Shown here: positions 58,859 through 64,000 of the stretch, piece by piece | How the letters are laid out: each line of letters starts with the position of its first letter | Position numbering within the stretch: position 1 is the first letter of the stretch | Source: an uncultured Bacteroidales bacterium | Lineage (GTDB): Bacteria > Bacteroidota > Bacteroidia > Bacteroidales > F082 | Direction: 5' to 3' | NCBI GenBank assembly: GCA_947303085.1 | Contig: CAMYXP010000004.1 | Coordinates: 124,001 to 188,000, forward strand | DNA length: 64,000 nt | The notes under the pieces: model-generated | What the model was told of the DNA's origin: nothing | Database searches by the model: none | Seen by the model: the letters and a program-made list of their open reading frames with translations, nothing else | Program-made: the position numbers and the translations under genes

Positions 58859-58886
58859 GTAGAGACGTGCAATGGCGCGTCTCTAC
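58859..58886. repeat. Family A palindromic repeat just downstream of tRNA-Lys
   Basis: GTAGAGACGTGCAATGGCGCGTCTCTAC. Confidence 0.9.
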
Positions 58887-58907
58887 GCATTTAAAATCAA
58901 AATGATT

Positions 58908-59171
58908 ATGGAAAAAAGAACAGGCACAGTCATTATTGGAATCGAAAACCGTGAAGCGGCACCATCAGTAAACGCTATCATTTCGAAGCATTCCGATATC
59001 ATAATCGGGCGTCTCGGATTGCCACGTACCGAAGGTATGAGTCTCATCAACCTTGTTGTTGAAGGCACCACCGACGAGATAGGCTCGCTCACCGGACAAC
59101 TCGGCAAACTCGACGGCATCGAAGTAAAATCGGCAGTATTAAAACGGGATTCCGCGCTGCGTTCGGAATGA
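58908..59171 (+). CDS. TM1266-like putative iron-only hydrogenase system regulator (ACT/NikR-like fold)
   Basis: MEKRTGTVIIGIENREAAPSVNAIISKHSDIIIGRLGLPRTEGMSLINLVVEGTTDEIGSLTGQLGKLDGIEVKSAVLK; C-terminus RDSALRSE* from a repeat. Confidence 0.82.
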   Translation: MEKRTGTVIIGIENREAAPSVNAIISKHSDIIIGRLGLPRTEGMSLINLVVEGTTDEIGSLTGQLGKLDGIEVKSAVLKRDSALRSE

Positions 59172-59227
59172 CAACCAAAACATAAAAAGAACCGTTGTCA
59201 TTCCGAGTGCGAAGCACGAGGAAACTC
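59145..59227. repeat. Pair of inverted family B repeats
   Basis: cgggattccgcgctgcgttcggaatgac (59145-59172) faces gtcattccgagtgcgaagcacgaggaaactc (59197-59227). Confidence 0.8.
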
Positions 59228-59253
59228 ATTATTAAAACTATAAACTAAAAAAT

Positions 59254-59943
59254 ATGAAACTATTCAAATCACTAATCAACTTATTGTTTCCGCGTGTTTG
59301 CGCCGCCTGCGGCAATCTCCTTCTCGAAGGCGAGGACACCGTTTGTACCACTTGCCGTTTTCTTTTGCCTAAAACAGGCTATGAAAATTTCCCCGACAAC
59401 CCTCTGGCGCAGATGTTTTACGGTCAGATGCCGTTCAACGCAGTGATGGCCGAATTTTTTTTTAGCAAAACCGGCAAAGTACAACATTTGGTGCATGGTC
59501 TGAAATATCATCACTGTCGTGAAAACGGTATCTTTTTAGGGCAGGAAATCGGGAAAAGTCTGCTTAAAGCGGCTGATTATCAAGGAATTGACTATATTAT
59601 TCCAATTCCGCTGCATCCAAAGAAAGAAAAGATCCGTGGTTACAACCAAAGCCACGTCATCGCCGAAGGAATAAGCCAGATAATGAATATTCCAATCGCC
59701 GAAAATTGCTTGGTAAGAAGTGTCTTCACCGACACTCAAACGAGAAAAACTCGTGATGAGCGTTATGAGAACGTGAAAGATATTTTTGCACTTAAAAACC
59801 CAGAAAAACTTAAAGGAAAACACGTGCTTTTGGTCGACGACGTGCTCACCACCGGCGCCACCTTGATGTCGGCTGGCAAAGCTCTGACACAGGTCGAAGG
59901 AATAAAAATCAGCGTCGCGACAGTTGCTTGTGCAGGTAACTGA
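59254..59943 (+). CDS. ComF family phosphoribosyltransferase-like protein
   Basis: CAACGNLLLEGEDTVCTTC zinc finger; PIPLHPKKEKIRGYNQSHVIAEGIS; VLLVDDVLTTGATL. Confidence 0.94.
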   Translation: MKLFKSLINLLFPRVCAACGNLLLEGEDTVCTTCRFLLPKTGYENFPDNPLAQMFYGQMPFNAVMAEFFFSKTGKVQHLVHGLKYHHCRENGIFLGQEIGKSLLKAADYQGIDYIIPIPLHPKKEKIRGYNQSHVIAEGISQIMNIPIAENCLVRSVFTDTQTRKTRDERYENVKDIFALKNPEKLKGKHVLLVDDVLTTGATLMSAGKALTQVEGIKISVATVACAGN

Positions 59944-59951
59944 TTTTTTAC

Positions 59952-59959
59952 TATCTTTG
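59952..59959 (+). promoter_or_regulatory. Bacteroidota-type -7 element (TAnnTTTG) upstream of rlmH
   Basis: ctaTCTTTGcgac, i.e. TATCTTTG immediately upstream of the GTG start. Confidence 0.5.
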
Positions 59960-59963
59960 CGAC

Positions 59964-60437
59964 GTGAAAATAGTGTTGCTCGTGATAGGAAAGACCGACG
60001 AGGCGTATCTCGAGACTGGTATCTCTAAGTATATCAGTCGGTTAGAGCATTACGCTCAGTTCGAGATGAAGGTGATTCCCGACATTAAGAACCGCAAGAC
60101 TTTGTCGGAGGCGCAGCAGAAAAAACTAGAGGGAGAGCTGCTTCTAGCTCAGTTTATGGCAGGCGATGAAATAATTCTTTTGGATGAAAACGGAAAGACT
60201 TTCTCGTCGCGTGGCTTCTCGCAATGGTTTGAACGTCAGATGAATACGGGATGCAAACGTCTGGTTTTCGTCATTGGCGGTCCTTACGGCTTCTCGCAGG
60301 AGGTCTACGACAAAGCCAACGCGAAAATCAGCTTGTCGGAGATGACATTCTCGCATCAGATGGTGCGACTCGTCTTCACGGAGCAACTCTATCGGGCATT
60401 CACGATTTTAAAAGGAGAATCTTATCATCATGATTAA
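59964..60437 (+). CDS. rlmH: 23S rRNA (pseudouridine(1915)-N3)-methyltransferase RlmH
   Basis: DEIILLDENGKTFSSRGFSQWF; LVFVIGGPYGFSQEV; ISLSEMTFSHQMVRLVFTEQLYRAFTILKGESYHHD. Confidence 0.97.
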   Translation: MKIVLLVIGKTDEAYLETGISKYISRLEHYAQFEMKVIPDIKNRKTLSEAQQKKLEGELLLAQFMAGDEIILLDENGKTFSSRGFSQWFERQMNTGCKRLVFVIGGPYGFSQEVYDKANAKISLSEMTFSHQMVRLVFTEQLYRAFTILKGESYHHD

Positions 60438-60490
60438 GAGTTTAGAGTTTAGAGTAGTTTTTAAGTTGAAAGTTTAATAGTTTAAAAGTT
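60438..60490. repeat. Family F heptad-like repeat
   Basis: gagtttagagtttagagtagtttttaagttgaaagtttaatagtttaaaagtt; inverse of 41646-41707. Confidence 0.7.
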
Positions 60491-60496
60491 TATTAT

Positions 60497-62626
60497 ATGA
60501 AAAGGACGTTATTAACAATTATTACGGTTATCATTTTCGGTGGTATTCTTCGTGCTGACGAAGGCATGTGGATTCCTGCTTTGCTTCAGAAAAATGAAGC
60601 TGAGATGCAGGCTATGGGCATGAAAATAACTGCCGACGACATCTATTCAATCAATCACAGCTCAATGAAAGACGCTGTTGTACTTTTTGGCGGCGGCTGC
60701 ACTGGCGAACTCGTCAGCGACCAGGGTCTGCTCCTCACCAACCATCACTGTGGCTATGGCTGGATTCAGCGTCACTCGACAGTTGAGCACGACTACCTCA
60801 CCGACGGTTTCTGGGCTATGACTCCAGAGGAGGAACTCGCCTGCCCAGGGCTCACCGCTATCATGCTTAAAAACATGGTCGATGTCACAGACAGAGTTTT
60901 GGAAAACATTACCGACGAGACAAGCGACGAAGAGCGTGCCGATATCATTAAAAAGCATATCAAAAGCATTATTGAAGAAGCTGAAAAAGATACCGAATAT
61001 AAAGTATCTGTAGAGTCGTTTTACATTGGTAATCAATACTTTCTGATGTATAACGAGGTGTTTAATGACATCCGTATGGTTGGCGCTCCACCATCAAACA
61101 TCGGTAAGTTCGGCGGCGACACCGACAACTGGGTATGGCCTCGTCACACCGGTGACTTCTCAATCTTCAGAATTTATAAGGATGGCAAGCCTTACAAACC
61201 AGATTATCACTTCACTATCTCTTTGAAAGGTGTCGAAAAAGACGACTTCACCTTTGTGTTCGGCTATCCTGCGCGCACCAACGAATATCTGCCATCAGTG
61301 GCTGTAAATCAAGAGGCTACCGTGGTTTATCCAGTGGTTGTCAACCTTCGCACTCAAATTCTCGACATCTACAACAAATATCAGGAAAAAGACGCGAAAG
61401 TGAGAATCCAATACGCTTCAAAGCATGCAGGCTTGGGCAACGGCTGGAAGAAATGGATGGGCGTCATCGAAGGTATCAAGAATTTCAAGGGAATCGAGAA
61501 GAAAAAAGCTTTTGAGGAAGCTTATGTCAACTGGTGCCAGGAGACTCGCGCCCGCATGAAATACTTGCACGCTCTCCGCGATTTTGACGCTGTCTACGCC
61601 GAATATGAGAAATATCGCATGGCTACAACATATCTAACAGAGGCTGGTCTTTCAATCGAACTTATTGAATTTGCCGCCAATTTCGCAAAGCTTGCAGATA
61701 TGACAAAAGATACTCCGCAAGAGGAAATCGATGAGCTTATCGATGATTTAAGACAAGAAACGGCAGCATTTTTCAAAGATTACTATCAACCTATCGACGA
61801 GGAGGTGGCAGTCACAATGCTTACAGCTTATCGTGCTAACCAACCAGAGGATTTCCGTCCGGAGATTTTAAATGAGATCGATAAGAAATTCAAAGGAGAT
61901 GTTACGGCTTATGTCGATTATCTTTTTGGGAAATCAATTTTAACTTCTGAGGAAAAGGTCATTGCATTGCTCGACAATTTCAAGCCTTCAAAGGCAAAGA
62001 AACTTGCTAAAGACCCTGCTGTTGTTGCTGTTAACAGCATGATGGATTTCTATGTTGACAACATAAAAGCAAAGTCAAGTGAATGTAATACAAAGATTAA
62101 CAATCTTCGCCGTGTTTACATGGAAGGTCAGATGAAGATGATTCCTGAGGTTTTCCCTGAAAGAAATCTCTATCCTGATGCTAACTTCACTCTTCGCGTG
62201 ACTTACGGCAAGGTGGGCGGTTTCAAGCCAAAAGACGCTGTCGAATATCGTCATTTCACCACCCTCGACGGTATCATGGAGAAAGAGGATCCTAACATCT
62301 ACGATTACGTCGTAACCGACAGATTACATGAACTTTACGAGGCAAAAGACTTTGGTCGTTATGCCGACAAAGACGGCTCGATGCACGTTGCTTTCATTGC
62401 TGGTAACCACACCACTGGCGGCAACAGCGGAAGTCCTATCCTCAACGCTGAAGGTCAGCTATTAGGCTTGAACTTCGACCGCACATGGGAAGGCACTATG
62501 AGCGACCTCGTTTATGACCCGTCGATTTGCAAAAACATCAGCGTCGACATTCGTTACGTGCTGTTCCTCATCGACAAATATGCAGGTTGCACACGTCTTA
62601 TCGACGAGATGACAATTGCTGAGTAA
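60497..62626 (+). CDS. S46 family dipeptidyl-peptidase (DPP7/DPP11-like)
   Basis: GGGCTGELVSDQGLLLTNHHCGYGWIQRHST; FGGDTDNWVWPRHTGDFSIFRIY; TTGGNSGSPILNAEGQLLGLNFDRTWEG. Confidence 0.96.
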   Translation: MKRTLLTIITVIIFGGILRADEGMWIPALLQKNEAEMQAMGMKITADDIYSINHSSMKDAVVLFGGGCTGELVSDQGLLLTNHHCGYGWIQRHSTVEHDYLTDGFWAMTPEEELACPGLTAIMLKNMVDVTDRVLENITDETSDEERADIIKKHIKSIIEEAEKDTEYKVSVESFYIGNQYFLMYNEVFNDIRMVGAPPSNIGKFGGDTDNWVWPRHTGDFSIFRIYKDGKPYKPDYHFTISLKGVEKDDFTFVFGYPARTNEYLPSVAVNQEATVVYPVVVNLRTQILDIYNKYQEKDAKVRIQYASKHAGLGNGWKKWMGVIEGIKNFKGIEKKKAFEEAYVNWCQETRARMKYLHALRDFDAVYAEYEKYRMATTYLTEAGLSIELIEFAANFAKLADMTKDTPQEEIDELIDDLRQETAAFFKDYYQPIDEEVAVTMLTAYRANQPEDFRPEILNEIDKKFKGDVTAYVDYLFGKSILTSEEKVIALLDNFKPSKAKKLAKDPAVVAVNSMMDFYVDNIKAKSSECNTKINNLRRVYMEGQMKMIPEVFPERNLYPDANFTLRVTYGKVGGFKPKDAVEYRHFTTLDGIMEKEDPNIYDYVVTDRLHELYEAKDFGRYADKDGSMHVAFIAGNHTTGGNSGSPILNAEGQLLGLNFDRTWEGTMSDLVYDPSICKNISVDIRYVLFLIDKYAGCTRLIDEMTIAE

Positions 62627-62627
62627 T

Positions 62628-63560
62628 ATGTCTGATAACCAAAAGTTTACAGAGCGCATGCTGTCGTGTGTGCGCTCTGCTACACCCAGTGCGCTGAAGA
62701 CCATTTGGTGGCTCACCAAAATCATGATTGGAGTGTCGTTTCTGATCATGCTTTTGCAGTATTTTGGTGTCATCGATTGGATTTCACAGCTTTTAACGCC
62801 TGTATTCTCCAGTTTCGGACTCCCTGGCGAGGCGGCGCTTGCCTACGTATCAGGCTATTTCGTGAACTGTTACACGGCTATGGCTGTCATGACATCGCTG
62901 CATCTCGACATGCGCGCCGCCACAATCCTAGCTGTGATGGTGTTATGCTCGCACAATATGATAGTTGAGACCACAGTTCAGGCAAAAACCGGCTCATCGG
63001 CACTTAGAATAGTGATTATCAGAACGTTATCGGCATTCATTTTGGCGTTTGTGTTAAACAAAATCATGCCTGGAGAGTTTGTTGCCGGCAAGACTGAATT
63101 GGTTTCTGCCGAAAATGTCACTTTTGTTGAAATGCTGAAAAACTGGGCGTTCCGCACTGCCAAAACCGTTGCCCTGATGATAGTTTTGGTCTATGCTCTG
63201 ACACTTTTGCAACGAATTTTGAATGAATTCGGCATCATCAAACACATCTCCAACTTCCTGAAACCGGTGATGGTATTTTTCGGCTTGCCGCCTCGCACCG
63301 CATTCTTGTGGCTTGTAGCAAATACCCTAGGTCTCGCCTACGGAGCCGCCGTGATGATTGACGAAGCAGAGACTGGCACCACAACCAAAGAGGAAAACGA
63401 TCTCTTGAATCACCACATCGGTGTTTCTCATAGCAACCTCGAGGATTTGCTGCTCTTCACAGCCATCGGCGGCAGCTTCCTCTGGATGCTTCTCTCCCGC
63501 TGGGCGATGTCGCTATTGCTTGTTTGGGAACGAAAAATAGAAATGAAAATTCGCCATTAA
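62628..63560 (+). CDS. Nucleoside-recognition (Gate) domain membrane protein
   Basis: Multi-TM; YVSGYFVNCYTAMAVMTSLHLDMRAATILAVMVLCSHNMIVET. Confidence 0.78.
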   Translation: MSDNQKFTERMLSCVRSATPSALKTIWWLTKIMIGVSFLIMLLQYFGVIDWISQLLTPVFSSFGLPGEAALAYVSGYFVNCYTAMAVMTSLHLDMRAATILAVMVLCSHNMIVETTVQAKTGSSALRIVIIRTLSAFILAFVLNKIMPGEFVAGKTELVSAENVTFVEMLKNWAFRTAKTVALMIVLVYALTLLQRILNEFGIIKHISNFLKPVMVFFGLPPRTAFLWLVANTLGLAYGAAVMIDEAETGTTTKEENDLLNHHIGVSHSNLEDLLLFTAIGGSFLWMLLSRWAMSLLLVWERKIEMKIRH

Positions 63561-64000
63561 AAAATTTTTCCATCCCAAAGCATTTTCAGGAAATCTAGAA
63601 CATAGATAAGTTCTTTGTCACCTGATTTTCGGGTTATTGGGTCAAGAGACACAAGAATCAAACGGCAGTCAGGATGCTCTTCTTTGAATGCTTTAAGACC
63701 TTTTTTATGTTTGTTTTCTACGTGTTCAGTTGACTTTATTTCAATTGCGACTTTTGCGTCACCGATAACGGCATCCACTTCTTTTTTGTCGTAGGTGTGC
63801 CAATAAGAGATTGTGTCAAGCTTATCGTTATATCCTTTGTAAGCAATAATTTCCTGCATCACATAGTGTTCGAAAGCGTGTCCATAATCATCAGTGCCTC
63901 GTATCAGGGAGTGACGCCCCATTAAATAATTGGCAAGTCCGACATCAAAATAGTAGAATTTTGGAGATTGGATTATCTTTCGCTTAATTTCCTTCCTGAA
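63557..64000 (-). CDS. C-terminal part of ATP-binding (AAA/DUF4143-type) protein, truncated by window end
   Basis: Reverse frame open to the edge: RKEIKRKIIQSPKFYYFDVGLANYLMGRHSLIRGTDDYGHAFEHYVMQEIIAY...KEVDAVIG...IEIKST. Confidence 0.85.
   Translation of the reverse strand, partial: FRKEIKRKIIQSPKFYYFDVGLANYLMGRHSLIRGTDDYGHAFEHYVMQEIIAYKGYNDKLDTISYWHTYDKKEVDAVIGDAKVAIEIKSTEHVENKHKKGLKAFKEEHPDCRLILVSLDPITRKSGDKELIYVLDFLKMLWDGKIF

Overview
The window is a gene-dense chromosomal segment of a Bacteroidota (Bacteroidales-like) bacterium. I see no rRNA, CRISPR array, transposase, integrase or phage module. Most of it is housekeeping: guaB, radA, rpiB, mntP, ftsX, uppP, truB, queA, glycyl-tRNA synthetase, ruvC, glnS, topA, pheS, rnc, fabF, acpP, polA, metG, argF, rlmH and one tRNA-Lys(CTT). 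There are also several secreted peptidases, some with type IX secretion (T9SS) C-terminal domains. The most unusual signal is a dense set of short dispersed palindromic or inverted repeats, several of which lie in-frame INSIDE protein-coding genes: an LD-carboxypeptidase, a subtilisin-like protease (twice) and a glycosyltransferase. Another supplies the C-terminus of a TM1266-like protein. A second strong signal is a pair of ~84-bp cruciform-like repeats flanking the subtilisin gene. The upstream copy is attached to a relic of a T9SS C-terminal domain, which looks like a gene-replacement scar. Other candidates are a regulator plus tandem-paralog cluster of secreted proteins with TonB-box-like motifs (15.7-22.1 kb), an AT-rich oriC-like intergenic region (9.5-9.9 kb), and an overlapping three-gene operon of unknown function (35.8-37.9 kb). 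All calls come from reading the sequence and ORF translations. No database or folding computation was run.
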